From contig NZ_LMRD01000012.1 in NCBI RefSeq assembly GCF_001425575.1, forward strand, positions 1 through 64,000: a stretch of DNA of 64,000 nucleotides, given 5' to 3'. Each line of letters opens with the position of its first letter. The first letter of the stretch is position 1. This document shows positions 35,812 through 43,643 of this stretch, one piece after another. Position numbers and translations under genes: made by a program. The notes beneath the pieces were generated by a model. That model was not told where the DNA came from and searched no databases. It worked only from the letters and a program-made list of their open reading frames with translations. This DNA comes from Aurantimonas sp. Leaf443 (GTDB taxonomy: Bacteria > Pseudomonadota > Alphaproteobacteria > Rhizobiales > Rhizobiaceae).

Positions 35812-37497
35812 TCAGTTCGTGGTCGCCGCCGCGCCGCCGGCCGCGGGGGCCGTCTCGAGCCGCATCGTGTTGCGGTTCTGCGCGTAGGTGTCCTTGTCGT
35901 ATTCCGGCGCGCTGTTCAGCTGGTCCTGCGTGAACTGCGTGTAGAGGAACAGCTTGCCGCCCGAGTCGCGCATGAACTGGAGGTTGTCCATGGACACCGC
36001 CACCGGCTTCTCGCCGATGCCGAGGAAGCCGCCGACATCCACGATCACCGCGTCGACCTGACCCTGCGGGCTGAGGGCGATGTCGCCGATATCGCCGACA
36101 TTCTCGTTGTTCGGCCCGTAGACCGTCGTTCCCAGAAGGTTGTCGGCGGTCAGTTCCGCCGCGTCGCTGACCGGGGTCATGCCGGCGCGGGCATCCGCAC
36201 CGCCCGTGGAGGCCGTCGTCGTCGCATCCGCGCCGGCCGCGACGCCCGCCGCCGTCCCGGCCGCCATGCCGGTCGCGGCGGAGTTCACCGTGTTCGCCGT
36301 GTCGTTCGCCGCGTTCTCGGCACCCTGCTGGGCGCGATCGGCCGCGTTCTCGATCGACTGGCCGGCATTCGAGGCGGCCTGTTCAATGCGCTCGCCTGCA
36401 TTGCCGAGCGCGGACTTGGCGCTTTCGGTCGCCGCGGCGATCTCCTGACCGGCCGTTTCGGCGGCGTTGCCGACCGCGGTGCCGGCATTGTTGGCGGCCG
36501 TGCGGGCGGATTCGGCCGCGTTGCCGGCGGCGGCACCGACGGCCGCTCCGGTCGCGGCGCCCGTCGCGGCCATGCGGCCCGCGTCGTCGCCATCCGCGTC
36601 GAAGGTCGGCGCCTGCTCGAGCTGTTCCTTCGTGGCGGCGAGCACGAGACGCGGCTCGGTCGCGTCGCCGGCCCGCGTCATGGTGATCTCCTTGAAGGGA
36701 ACCGCCACGTCCTTGGCGCCGATGCCGAGGAAGCCGCCGACGCCGATCACCGCCGCCTGGACCTCACCCGAGGAAGCGACGACGAGGTCCGTGATCTTGC
36801 CGAGGTCGTTCGCGTCGTTGCCCGGGCCGGAATAGACCTCGGACCCGATGACGGACTGGCTGAGCATCTGGTCGGAGCCGACCGAAGTGGCCGCGCCGTC
36901 GCTCGCCGTTCCGGTCGTGGGCGTGGCCGCTGCCATGTCACCCGTCGCGGGAGCCGCCGTGCCGGTGCCGGCTGCCATGCCGCCCGACGCGCTGGGGACC
37001 GCGCCCGGCGTCGCGGTTCCGGTGCCGGCGGTTCCGCCGACCGCCGCGGCCTGCTCCTCGGGCATGGTGAAGGCGGGCATCGAGGCGAGCTTGGCGGCGT
37101 CCAGCGCCAGCGTCGCGCGCATGTCGTCGCCGTCGTTCATCGTCCACTTCACCTGATCGAAGGGAACCGCGACGGTCTTGGACTGGTCGCCCGCCGTGGC
37201 GTCGACGATCGCCGAGACGATGCGGCCGTCCGAACCGATAAGGAGGTTGCGGATCTCGCCGATCGACTGCGCGTCCTGCGCGTCGCTGGCATAGACGGTC
37301 TGGCCGGTGAGGCGGCTGGCGAGATACTGGTCGGCCGAGAGGGACTGCATCGTCCCGGCCATGCCGGCGGCACCCGAGGTGGCGCCGGCCGTGGCGGCGG
37401 CGGGGGCGGACGTCGCCGGCGTGGCGGCATCCTGCGCGAAGGCGCTCGTCGCCAGAAGCCCGGCAAGAGCGGTGGTCGCCATCAGTTTGCGGATCAT
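35812..37497 (-). CDS. Secreted protein with three PRC-barrel domains and LEA-like linker
   Basis: The 561-residue product has a clear signal peptide (ATTALAGLLATSAFAQ). Three PRC-barrel modules follow, each containing an IG or LG, I-[RGT]-[ND]-L/I-x-[IV] core (SIGEIRNLLIGSDGRI; DLGKITDLVVASSGEV; VGDIGDIALSPQGQVD), the last two continuing with GGFLGIGxK. Between modules two and three lies about 130 residues of Ala-rich sequence with an 11-residue rhythm (NAGERIEQAAS, NAGQSIENAAD), like LEA proteins. A GGAAC-N16-GGTTTG element upstream suggests EcfG control. PRC-barrel proteins often respond to stress; the precise role is unknown. A ribosome site GAGGA precedes ATG 37497. Confidence 0.85.
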   Translation of the reverse strand: MIRKLMATTALAGLLATSAFAQDAATPATSAPAAATAGATSGAAGMAGTMQSLSADQYLASRLTGQTVYASDAQDAQSIGEIRNLLIGSDGRIVSAIVDATAGDQSKTVAVPFDQVKWTMNDGDDMRATLALDAAKLASMPAFTMPEEQAAAVGGTAGTGTATPGAVPSASGGMAAGTGTAAPATGDMAAATPTTGTASDGAATSVGSDQMLSQSVIGSEVYSGPGNDANDLGKITDLVVASSGEVQAAVIGVGGFLGIGAKDVAVPFKEITMTRAGDATEPRLVLAATKEQLEQAPTFDADGDDAGRMAATGAATGAAVGAAAGNAAESARTAANNAGTAVGNAAETAGQEIAAATESAKSALGNAGERIEQAASNAGQSIENAADRAQQGAENAANDTANTVNSAATGMAAGTAAGVAAGADATTTASTGGADARAGMTPVSDAAELTADNLLGTTVYGPNNENVGDIGDIALSPQGQVDAVIVDVGGFLGIGEKPVAVSMDNLQFMRDSGGKLFLYTQFTQDQLNSAPEYDKDTYAQNRNTMRLETAPAAGGAAATTN

Positions 37498-37566
37498 GGG
37501 GTCCTCGCTTGAAGCTTGTCTGCGACGGTCCGTCCCTGGGTCCGGATCGCGTCGCTGGATGCTTTT

Positions 37567-37593
37567 CAAACCGCCCCGTCGCCCTTCGGTTCC
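37567..37593 (-). promoter_or_regulatory. Putative EcfG promoter of PRC-barrel gene
   Basis: On the minus strand GGAAC (37593-37589), 16 bp, then GGTTTG (37572-37567). This matches the alphaproteobacterial general-stress sigma pattern GGAAC-N16/17-cGTT. It lies 70 bp before the start codon. Confidence 0.75.
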
Positions 37594-37639
37594 CGAACCT
37601 AAGCCGATCCTTCCGACGTCGGGAGCGTTTTTGCGCCGG

Positions 37640-37804
37640 TCAGGCGAAGACGATGACGCCGAACAGAAGCATGAGGAGAAGGCCGACGAGGACGACGAAG
37701 ATCAGGAGCTTGGCGATGCCCGCGGATGCGCCGGCCACGCCGCGGAAGCCGAGAAGGCTGGCGACGGCAGCGACGATGAGGAGGATGACGATCCATTCGA
37801 TCAT
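37640..37804 (-). CDS. DUF1328 small membrane protein
   Basis: A 54-residue, two-helix membrane peptide (MIEWIVILLIVAAVASLLGF, then a second hydrophobic helix after GVAGASAGIAKLL). This is the UPF0391/DUF1328 family, widespread in proteobacteria and commonly induced by general stress; its function is not known. It has its own EcfG-type promoter element 43 bp upstream and is divergent from the lipid kinase gene. Confidence 0.88.
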   Translation of the reverse strand: MIEWIVILLIVAAVASLLGFRGVAGASAGIAKLLIFVVLVGLLLMLLFGVIVFA

Positions 37805-37846
37805 GAGAAGAGGTCCCCGCTGTTCTGGCCGGACTTCGGCGGTCTG

Positions 37847-37873
37847 ACAACCGCCGAAGCGGGATCGGGTTCC
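37847..37873 (-). promoter_or_regulatory. Putative EcfG promoter of DUF1328 gene
   Basis: GGAAC (37873-37869), 16 bp, GGTTGT (37852-37847) on the minus strand. The predicted transcript would begin about 35 bp before the DUF1328 start codon. DUF1328 genes are a usual member of EcfG regulons, which supports the site. Confidence 0.78.
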
Positions 37874-37997
37874 GTCGGCGCAACGGGGCGCTGAACCTGC
37901 GAAATTCGCGCCGCGCCATGGGCGGAGGCGAGCCTGCGCCTTATCTGGCGCCTTCACGAGTTGGCGCGGGGCGCCGCGAAGGGGACGACCGACGCCG

Positions 37998-38933
37998 ATG
38001 AGAGTGCTGACGCTTCTGAACCAGGATGGTGGCACTCTGCGCACCGCCGACCTCGACGAACTGACCACGCTCCTCGAAGGCGAGTTCCAGGTGCACGGAC
38101 ACGAGATCACCGTGAAGCGCTGCGAGGGCGCCCGGATCGTCGAGGAGATCGGCCGGGCGGCCAAGAGCCGCGAGATCGACGTGCTCATGGTCGGCGGCGG
38201 AGACGGCACGGTCTCGGCGGCGGCCGAAGCGCTCTACGGCACGGAGATCGCGCTCGCCATCCTGCCGGCGGGCACGATGAACCTCTTCGCCCGCACGCTG
38301 CAGATTCCGCTGGCCCTGCCCGAGGCGATCGCGGCGCTCGCCACCGGCGTGATCCTGCCGGTGGACCTCGCGACCGTGAACGGCAAGCCCTATGTCCATC
38401 AGTTCGCCGTCGGCATCCATGCGCGCATGGTGCGCATGCGCAAGCACATGAATTACGGCTCGCGCCTCGGCAAGATCATGGCGACGACGCGCGCCGCCGT
38501 CACCTCCCTGAAGCGTCTGCCGCTGGTGGAGCTGCAGATCGAGGTCGACGGCGAAGCCCGCCGGATCCGCACGCCGGCCCTGGCGATCTCGAACAACATG
38601 TATGAGGACGGGCACATCCCCTACGCGGACGACCCGCGGGGCGGCGTTCTCGGCGTCTATATCTGCGAGGCCCGGCGGCCGATCGCCGTGATGAAGCTGA
38701 CGCTCGACATCGTGCGCGGGCGCTGGCGCGAGAACCCCTACATCACCGTCGTCTCGGCCCAGAAGGTCGTCATCGACTATCCGGCCGGCAATAAGGAACA
38801 GCGGGCCGTGCGCGACGGCGAACTCGACCGGCTCGATTCGCATTCTGTGGTGGAGATCCAGGCCGAAGCGCTGAAGGTGGTGGCGCCGCACGAGGCCAGC
38901 TACGTGCCGGCCGAGCTGCGGCCGGCGGCCTGA
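37998..38933 (+). CDS. Diacylglycerol/lipid kinase family protein
   Basis: The 311-residue protein has the DAGK-catalytic fold: MRVLTLLNQDGGTL at the start, GGGDGT at 66-71 as the nucleotide-binding motif, then ILPAGTMNLFARTLQIP, the GTxND-like block with Met in place of the usual Asn-Asp pair order, and a C-terminal beta sandwich. Such enzymes (YegS/BmrU type) phosphorylate lipids such as diacylglycerol or sphingoid bases; the true substrate cannot be told. It is monocistronic and ends in a perfect terminator hairpin. Other genes of phospholipid recycling are not near. Confidence 0.87.
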   Translation: MRVLTLLNQDGGTLRTADLDELTTLLEGEFQVHGHEITVKRCEGARIVEEIGRAAKSREIDVLMVGGGDGTVSAAAEALYGTEIALAILPAGTMNLFARTLQIPLALPEAIAALATGVILPVDLATVNGKPYVHQFAVGIHARMVRMRKHMNYGSRLGKIMATTRAAVTSLKRLPLVELQIEVDGEARRIRTPALAISNNMYEDGHIPYADDPRGGVLGVYICEARRPIAVMKLTLDIVRGRWRENPYITVVSAQKVVIDYPAGNKEQRAVRDGELDRLDSHSVVEIQAEALKVVAPHEASYVPAELRPAA

Positions 38934-38939
38934 CAGGTA

Positions 38940-38969
38940 AAGGCCGGCGCGTGGATTCGCGCCGGCCTT
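38940..38969. terminator. Bidirectional terminator
   Basis: A perfect 12-bp stem (38940-38951 with 38958-38969) with a 6-nt loop lies between the lipid kinase gene and the convergent small gene. Its ends are AA and TT and it can serve both strands. Confidence 0.8.
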
Positions 38970-38976
38970 CTTGCGG

Positions 38977-39252
38977 TCAGTGGTGGCGAAGCGCGTCGAT
39001 GAGTTGCGCCTTCGTCTTTCCCGAGCGGCCCGCAAGGCCGATCTCGCGGGCGCGCTTCACGAGGTCGTCCTTCGTCCAGTCCTCGTAGGGCGGCGAGCGC
39101 CCGCCCTTCTCTTCGGGATGCAGGGCGGGATTGGCCTTGGCGTTGGCGATCCGCGCGGACTTCTCCTTCGAGTAGCCTTTCTCGCGCAGCGTTTCGTACA
39201 GTTCGGGATCCTTGATGCTCGGCGCAGCGGCATCCGCCTTCGATTTCGCCAT
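38977..39252 (-). CDS. SAP/Rho-N-like small protein
   Basis: A 91-residue basic protein. Its first part has KDPELYETLREKGYSKEKSA followed by RIANA, a block shared by small bacterial proteins often found near Ku or stress genes; the second part (LVKRAREIGLAGRSGKTKAQ) is a SAP or Rho-N-like helix-extended loop-helix, a nucleic-acid-binding motif. The ATG at 39252 follows GGAGGA. It is the last gene of a row of three small minus-strand genes and probably belongs to the stress set. Exact function unknown. Confidence 0.78.
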   Translation of the reverse strand: MAKSKADAAAPSIKDPELYETLREKGYSKEKSARIANAKANPALHPEEKGGRSPPYEDWTKDDLVKRAREIGLAGRSGKTKAQLIDALRHH

Positions 39253-39283
39253 CGTCGTCCTCCCGTACCGGATCGTCCAGGCG

Positions 39284-39655
39284 TCAAAGCGTGTCGAGCG
39301 TATCGTCGTCGGGCGGGCGAACGTCGGACCGCGCGGAACGGTCGAAGCCGAGGCCCTCGGCCGTGCCGTACACATGGCCACCGGCAGCGAGCATGTTCAG
39401 CGCTTCGTTCAGCTGCAGCTCCAGCGGATTGAAATCGCCGTCGTCGGCCATGTCGCGCAGGCCGACCTGATCGGCGAGTTCCTGAAGCGCCGCCTGGCGC
39501 TCCTCCACGGTGAGGGACGGATCGTTGAGGATGTCGTCGACCTCGGCCTGGGAGATCGGTCGAAGGCCGAGATCGGCCTGTCCGGTCAGGGCAGGGTCGC
39601 CGGCGGTCGGCCCGGTCTCGACGGGATCGGTCTTGTCGAAGGGATTGCTGGTCAT
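39284..39655 (-). CDS. Small acidic protein of unknown function
   Basis: A 123-residue, strongly acidic protein (ends in PPDDDTLDTL) with no signal or membrane segment. The helical centre has DILNDPSLTVEERQAALQEL and FNPLELQLNEALNMLAAGG. I do not recognise the family. The ATG at 39655 has a strong ribosome site (GGGAGGA). It lies 31 bp before the SAP-like gene, so both are probably on one transcript within the stress island. Confidence 0.7.
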   Translation of the reverse strand: MTSNPFDKTDPVETGPTAGDPALTGQADLGLRPISQAEVDDILNDPSLTVEERQAALQELADQVGLRDMADDGDFNPLELQLNEALNMLAAGGHVYGTAEGLGFDRSARSDVRPPDDDTLDTL

Positions 39656-39694
39656 CGCATGTCCTCCCTTTGGGCGGCGCTTCGCCGCGATCGG

Positions 39695-39727
39695 AAGGGC
39701 CCGCGTCCCGGTGGAGCGCGGGCCCTT
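39695..39727 (-). terminator. Hairpin after small membrane protein gene
   Basis: AAGGGCCCGCG (39695-39705) pairs with CGCGGGCCCTT (39717-39727), a perfect 11-bp stem with 11-nt loop, 11 bp after the stop of the gene at 39739. No T-run follows on the minus strand, so it may only attenuate transcription into the next gene. Confidence 0.5.
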
Positions 39728-39738
39728 GGGGGCTGCTA

Positions 39739-39999
39739 TTACTGCTGCTGCGTCGTCGCCGGGGCGGTCGTGCCGGTGGACGTGCCCTCGCTCGGGGTGA
39801 CCGTCGTGCCGGCCGGCGGCGGATTGTCCGTCGGCGTGGACGTGGCGCTCGTTCCGACTTCGGAACCCGGAAGGAAGTTCGAATAGACGGCCAGTCCGGC
39901 GGCGACGACCACGCAGAGGGCCAGGGCCACGATCAGGATCATCAGGACGGGTTTTCCCTGACGACCCTGGCGCGCTTCGGTCGGGCGGATTTCAGACAT
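39739..39999 (-). CDS. Small membrane-anchored Thr/Pro-rich protein
   Basis: An 86-residue protein with a short cytosolic basic start, one membrane helix (VLMILIVALALCVVVAAGLA) and an external tail of about 40 residues rich in Thr, Pro, Ser and Gln that ends in TTQQQ. No family recognised; the tail looks disordered. The start follows AAGGAG. I see no EcfG-type element before it, though its neighbours carry them. Confidence 0.7.
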   Translation of the reverse strand: MSEIRPTEARQGRQGKPVLMILIVALALCVVVAAGLAVYSNFLPGSEVGTSATSTPTDNPPPAGTTVTPSEGTSTGTTAPATTQQQ

Positions 40000-40148
40000 G
40001 GCGGCGGTACTCCTTGACGGTTTCTGTCGTCACAACGCGCGAGCAGCCCGAACGATGCAGGACAGGGGCTGAGCGGCGCAGGGACGGATGAGGAAGGGAG
40101 GGAGAGGGCCGGCGCGGCCGGCGGCTCTGGCGGCGCGTCGGAACGAGA

Positions 40149-40181
40149 AAGGGCCGGCCGTCCCGAGGAAAGCCGGCCCTT
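40149..40181 (-). terminator. Terminator of the DUF883/holin-like operon
   Basis: A perfect 10-bp stem (40149-40158 with 40172-40181); on the minus strand it is followed by TTTCTCG. It lies 36 bp after the stop of the operon's second gene. The stretch 40000-40148 shows no gene. Confidence 0.65.
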
Positions 40182-40216
40182 CGATGTCGGTGGCGGTCGG
40201 GCGCTGCCCGAACCCG

Positions 40217-40660
40217 TCAGATGCCGCGGTGGCGGTAGTGGTCGAGCAGGCGCCAGGCGCCGAGGCCGACCATGGCGACGGCCGGCAGGACCAGAAGCCC
40301 TCGCCGCTTGCGCACGGCCGCGAAGAGCATCGGGGCGTTCGACAAGGCCGCGACGCCGGCCATGGAGGCCATGTCGCGCCGAAGCGCCTCATCGGTTCGA
40401 CGCCGGCGCGGCCGCTTGGCGATGCCGATCACCACGGCCGTGACGCCGCAGAGAAGCAGCATCAGGACGGCGAATCCGAGCGAGGTCGCCACGCCGCCAT
40501 AGAGGCTGGCGAGCCAGGCGAAGAGCGCCCCGAAGAGAAACGCGACCGCGAAGAAGCCAAGCAGGCCGAGGACGGCGTAGAGGATCGCCAGGCTTTTCAG
40601 CTTGGCGAAATACGCCCCCGCTTCGCCCGTCAGGAGACGGCCGATCAGCGCTCCCATCAT
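40217..40660 (-). CDS. Holin-like membrane protein (second gene of stress operon)
   Basis: A 147-residue protein with two close membrane helices at about 24-50 and 58-82, a basic cytosolic segment RPRRRRTDEALRRD, and a third hydrophobic stretch near 122-136. The layout resembles YqjE/phage-holin-X type proteins, which often follow DUF883 genes in stress operons. Its ATG overlaps the stop of the upstream gene (ATGATG region), so translation is coupled. It is unlikely to be a phage lysis gene here, as no phage gene is near. Confidence 0.75.
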   Translation of the reverse strand: MMGALIGRLLTGEAGAYFAKLKSLAILYAVLGLLGFFAVAFLFGALFAWLASLYGGVATSLGFAVLMLLLCGVTAVVIGIAKRPRRRRTDEALRRDMASMAGVAALSNAPMLFAAVRKRRGLLVLPAVAMVGLGAWRLLDHYRHRGI

Positions 40661-41013
40661 CTAAAGATTTTGGCGTAGAGGTAGCCGATGCCGGCGGCGA
40701 TCAGCACGGCCTTGACCGGCTCTGCGCGAACCTTCTCGCTGAGCTGCTCCTCGAGGTCGGACGCGGCGTCCTGCGCCTGGCGCAGGTAGTGCTCGCCCTT
40801 CTGATAGACGTCGTCGCGTAGCGCGAAAGCCTGCTCGCGCGCGTTGCCGGCGGTGCCCGTGGCCATCGACTTCAGCGATTCCGCGATGCCCGAGACGTCC
40901 TCTCGCAGCTTGGCGATCTGAGCCTCGAGATCCTCCCGCGAGCCGCGGCCGCCGATGGGCTCCTTATCCGAGAAAGCCGAACCATACTCGTTCGATGTCG
41001 TGTCTGATGCCAT
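40657..41013 (-). CDS. DUF883 (ElaB/YqjD) family membrane protein
   Basis: The 118-residue product has a helical, charged body (LEAQIAKLREDVSGIAESLK; YLRQAQDAASDLEEQLSEKV) and a C-terminal membrane helix (AVLIAAGIGYLYAKIF) headed by RAEPVKA, the family's hallmark. In E. coli, ElaB and YqjD are tail-anchored, stress-induced proteins that bind ribosomes. An EcfG-type promoter lies 70 bp upstream. It is the first gene of a two-gene operon. Confidence 0.9.
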   Translation of the reverse strand: MASDTTSNEYGSAFSDKEPIGGRGSREDLEAQIAKLREDVSGIAESLKSMATGTAGNAREQAFALRDDVYQKGEHYLRQAQDAASDLEEQLSEKVRAEPVKAVLIAAGIGYLYAKIFR

Positions 41014-41082
41014 TGTCGCTTCCAATACTGACTAGGAGGAGCACGCGACGGCAGGCGAAGGCCATGCCGTGTTGTCGCAGGC

Positions 41083-41109
41083 GAAACCGCCAAGCGGCCG
41101 CAAAGTTCC
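41083..41109 (-). promoter_or_regulatory. Putative EcfG promoter of DUF883 operon
   Basis: GGAAC (41109-41105), 16 bp, GGTTTC (41088-41083) on the minus strand, 70 bp before the DUF883 start. The 393-bp gap 41014-41406 holds this promoter, the ecfG terminator at 41336-41366 and no convincing gene. Confidence 0.78.
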
Positions 41110-41335
41110 CTGATCCGCCGGCCGGTCTGCGAAAGCCTCACCGCGCGGTGCGATCGACGGCGCCGGCGCAGGGAGGCCCATGGCGAGCCTCTCTCGAAAC
41201 ACTCGGTCCGCACGGGTGCGGAGCGAGTGTGCCGGGGAGGCGGCTCGGCAGTCACGGCCGCCGGCTTCGGCCCCGCACGACAGAGCGCGTCACGACCGTC
41301 GCCGCGACGGAATGCCGACGAGTTCGGCCCGCAAA

Positions 41336-41366
41336 CGAAAACACCGCCGTCGAACCGACGGCGGTG
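41336..41366 (-). terminator. Terminator of nepR-ecfG
   Basis: A perfect 11-bp stem (41342-41352 with 41356-41366) with a 3-nt loop is followed on the minus strand by TTTTCGTTTG. It lies 40 bp after the ecfG stop. Confidence 0.85.
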
Positions 41367-41406
41367 CCCGTGTCCCGCGCCATCGGCGCGGTCGGTGATC
41401 GCGCGG

Positions 41407-41958
41407 TCAGGCGGCCGGGGCAATGCCGATGATCTGCGACGAGATCGAGTCCGGCCCGTATTCGCCGTCGCCCTCGATGCCCAGCACTTCCGCGATGCGG
41501 GTGCGGGCCCGCGAGACGCGGCTCTTGATCGTGCCGACCGCGCATTTGCAGATTTCGGCGGCTTCCTCGTAGGAGAAGCCGGACGCGCCGATGAGGATGA
41601 GCGCCTCGCGCTGGTCGCTCGGCAGCTGGTCGAGCGCCTTGCGGAAGTCCTGCAGATCGAGATGCCCCTGCTGTTCCGGGTGACCGGCGAGCTGCATCGC
41701 GTGCAGGCCGTCGACATCCTGGACCTCGCGGCCCTTCTTGCGCATCTGCGTGTAGAACTCGTTGCGCAGGATCGTGAAGAGCCAGGCCTTGAGATTGGTG
41801 CCGGGCTGGAACGTATGCTGCTTGTCCCAGGCCTTGACGAGCGTCTCCTGGACCAGGTCGTCGGCCCGGTCGAAGGAGCCGGACAGGGAGGCCGCGAAGG
41901 CTCGCAGGTTCGGAATGATGGCGATGAGTTCTCGCCGGAAGTCTGGTTGTTCGGCCAT
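41407..41958 (-). CDS. ecfG: General stress response ECF sigma factor EcfG
   Basis: EcfG (ECF15 group) directs RNA polymerase to GGAAC promoters in the alphaproteobacterial general stress response. The 183-residue protein contains region 2 (DRADDLVQETLVKAWDKQHT, FTILRNEFYTQMRK) and region 4 (LPSDQREALILIGASGFSYE, then the helix-turn-helix with GTIKSRVSRART). The ATG at 41958 gives the family's usual start (RRELIAIIPNLRAFA). An in-frame GTG at 42003 overlaps the nepR stop as GTGA and would add 15 residues, so the start is not settled. NepR is the anti-sigma factor encoded just upstream. Confidence 0.95.
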   Translation of the reverse strand: MAEQPDFRRELIAIIPNLRAFAASLSGSFDRADDLVQETLVKAWDKQHTFQPGTNLKAWLFTILRNEFYTQMRKKGREVQDVDGLHAMQLAGHPEQQGHLDLQDFRKALDQLPSDQREALILIGASGFSYEEAAEICKCAVGTIKSRVSRARTRIAEVLGIEGDGEYGPDSISSQIIGIAPAA

Positions 41959-41999
41959 GGCGCTTCGCTCGGTTCCCGGTCTGTCGATGCTGGCGGCTC

Positions 42000-42218
42000 T
42001 CACCGCCGACCGTCGTCGTTGCCGGCCGCTTCCGCGGCATCCAGCGCATCCAGGAGAGACAGGAAGCGGTCCGGCACCGGCTCGCTCGCCACGTCGTCGT
42101 AATAGGCCTTCAAACGCCGGCCGATCGCCGAGTTGGGGCCCAGATCGACGCCCGGTTCCACCGGCTTCTGTCCTTGCGTCGCCTGCACAATCTTATCCTC
42201 GGTATCGTGATCGTCCAT
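42000..42218 (-). CDS. nepR: Anti-sigma factor NepR
   Basis: NepR binds and inhibits EcfG until phosphorylated PhyR takes it away. From ATG 42218 the protein has 72 residues with the canonical NepR core: GPNSAIGRRLKAYYDDVASE followed by PVPDRFLSLLDAL. This is the family length; an in-frame GTG at 42350 would add 44 residues with no similarity. A weak ribosome site (GTGGG) lies before the ATG. It precedes ecfG and shares its EcfG-type promoter, which would give feedback control. Confidence 0.9.
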   Translation of the reverse strand: MDDHDTEDKIVQATQGQKPVEPGVDLGPNSAIGRRLKAYYDDVASEPVPDRFLSLLDALDAAEAAGNDDGRR

Positions 42219-42518
42219 CAGCCCACTCGAAACCCGCACCGGCCCGCCGACCCTCAATCGAACCGGGACCGGCTCGTTGTCCGACGCTCCGCTCTGCCGT
42301 TGCGGCAGAAAACCGGAAAGCCAGTCGATTCCGTCCCTTATCGTCTTCACTTCTGCGTTGCGAGCACGTCAAGTAGAGCGGTGCCGCATGAACGCAATGA
42401 CGCCCGGCGTGATTCATTTTCTCTGTGCGACGCGCTGACTTCGACCGGTCGGATCCGTCGCGAAACCGTTTTCCACCGCCGAATGGGACGAACGTCCCGC
42501 ACCCGTCGTTCATCGCGC

Positions 42519-42545
42519 AAAACCGGGTTCGCACGGAAAAGTTCC
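42519..42545 (-). promoter_or_regulatory. Putative EcfG promoter of nepR-ecfG
   Basis: GGAAC (42545-42541), 16 bp, GGTTTT (42524-42519) on the minus strand. It points toward nepR-ecfG and lies 300 bp before the chosen nepR start. Autoregulation of nepR-ecfG from such a site is known in other alphaproteobacteria. Confidence 0.7.
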
Positions 42546-42555
42546 GCCCCGCCTT

Positions 42556-42580
42556 GGAACTTTCAGCCGCCGACCACATT
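42556..42580 (+). promoter_or_regulatory. Weak EcfG-like element before phyR
   Basis: GGAAC (42556-42560), 16 bp, CATT (42577-42580), one mismatch from CGTT. It is back to back with the nepR-ecfG element, only 10 bp apart. It would place phyR under EcfG control. Confidence 0.4.
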
Positions 42581-42624
42581 TCGCTTCGACCGTCGTCAAT
42601 TCAATCGACACGAGGGGAGTATTC

Positions 42625-43419
42625 ATGTCGATGTCATCCCGCATAGCGCCTCATATCCCGTATTTGCGGCGCTATGCTCGGGCTCTCAGTGGTTCCCAGG
42701 CGAGTGGCGACGCATATGTCGCGGCCGTGCTGGAGGCGCTGATCGCCGATCCGTCGCTGTTCTCGACCGAGCAGACGCCGCGCATCTCGCTGTACCGTCT
42801 CTTTTCCTCTCTCTGGCAGTCGCTCGACGTGAATGTCCGCGAGGATGCGCCGACCTCGGCCTGGGAAGAGCGCGCCACGCGCAATCTTCGCGCCATCTCG
42901 CCGCTGCCGCGTCAGGCCTTCCTTCTCGTGGCGGTGGAGGGGTTCACCACGCAGGAGGCGGCCTTCATCCTCGGGTCCGGCGAGGAGGAGTTCTCGCGGC
43001 TCATCGATCAGGCGAGTTCCGACATCGGCCGTCAGGTCTCGACGAGCATCATGATCATCGAGGACGAGCCCCTGATCGCGATGGACATCGAGCAGATGGT
43101 GGAGGGCCTCGGCCACACCGTCACGGGCATCGCCCGCACCCACAAGGAAGCGATCGCTCTGTTCGACAAGCAGCGGCCGGGCATGGTGCTGGCAGACATC
43201 CAGCTGGCCGACGGCAGTTCGGGCATCGATGCGGTGAACGACATTCTCGCGGAAGTCTCCGTTCCGGTGATCTTCATCACCGCGTTCCCCGAGCGTCTGC
43301 TGACCGGCGAGCGTCCCGAGCCCACCTTCCTCGTGACCAAGCCGTTCAATCCCGACATGGTGAAGGCCCTGATCAGCCAGGCGCTGTTCTTCGAGGCCGA
43401 CGACAAGGTCGCCGCCTGA
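42625..43419 (+). CDS. phyR: Anti-anti-sigma response regulator PhyR
   Basis: PhyR joins an N-terminal ECF-sigma-like domain (residues 1-135), which mimics EcfG, to a C-terminal receiver. When Asp191 (VLADIQLADG) is phosphorylated, PhyR binds NepR and releases EcfG. The receiver has the acidic pair at IIEDEPL (146-148), TAFPERLLTG with the Thr switch, and VTKPF with the lysine. The 264-residue length is standard. The sigma-like domain lacks a true DNA-contacting end, as expected. ATG 42625 follows GGGGAG. It is divergent from nepR-ecfG. Confidence 0.96.
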   Translation: MSMSSRIAPHIPYLRRYARALSGSQASGDAYVAAVLEALIADPSLFSTEQTPRISLYRLFSSLWQSLDVNVREDAPTSAWEERATRNLRAISPLPRQAFLLVAVEGFTTQEAAFILGSGEEEFSRLIDQASSDIGRQVSTSIMIIEDEPLIAMDIEQMVEGLGHTVTGIARTHKEAIALFDKQRPGMVLADIQLADGSSGIDAVNDILAEVSVPVIFITAFPERLLTGERPEPTFLVTKPFNPDMVKALISQALFFEADDKVAA

Positions 43420-43552
43420 CGCCGGGCTCTTCGCGAGCGCGGGCTCACTCCTCCTTTCGCCGACCAGCGCCGGGCTCCGCCCGGCGCCGGCATTCCGTCA
43501 GGCCGAGCTCCAGCCGGTCGGGTCGTGCCTGCGGAAGTGACGATCCCGCGCT

Positions 43553-43577
43553 GGAACCTTCCATCCCATAGACTGTT
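43553..43577 (+). promoter_or_regulatory. Putative EcfG promoter upstream of HWE kinase
   Basis: GGAAC (43553-43557), 16 bp, TGTT (43574-43577), with the core GTT kept. It lies 162 bp before the kinase start and 67 bp before the small leader reading frame at 43644. Confidence 0.5.
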
Positions 43578-43643
43578 GCCTTGTCAGCCAGCTACCGAAG
43601 TGCCATCGCTCGGCTGGGCTATGTATGAATGGTTGCGCGCCGC

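Noticed and set aside
40217-40660. Phage holin and prophage remnant
   Set aside because: The holin-like layout is shared by stress membrane proteins that follow DUF883 genes; no phage structural or integrase gene is present.
41180-41398. 72-codon plus-strand frame in the gap after ecfG
   Set aside because: Arg/Ser-rich translation, no ribosome site, and it overlaps the ecfG terminator.
42219-42350. Longer NepR from GTG 42350
   Set aside because: The extension has no ribosome site and no likeness to NepR, whose usual length matches ATG 42218.
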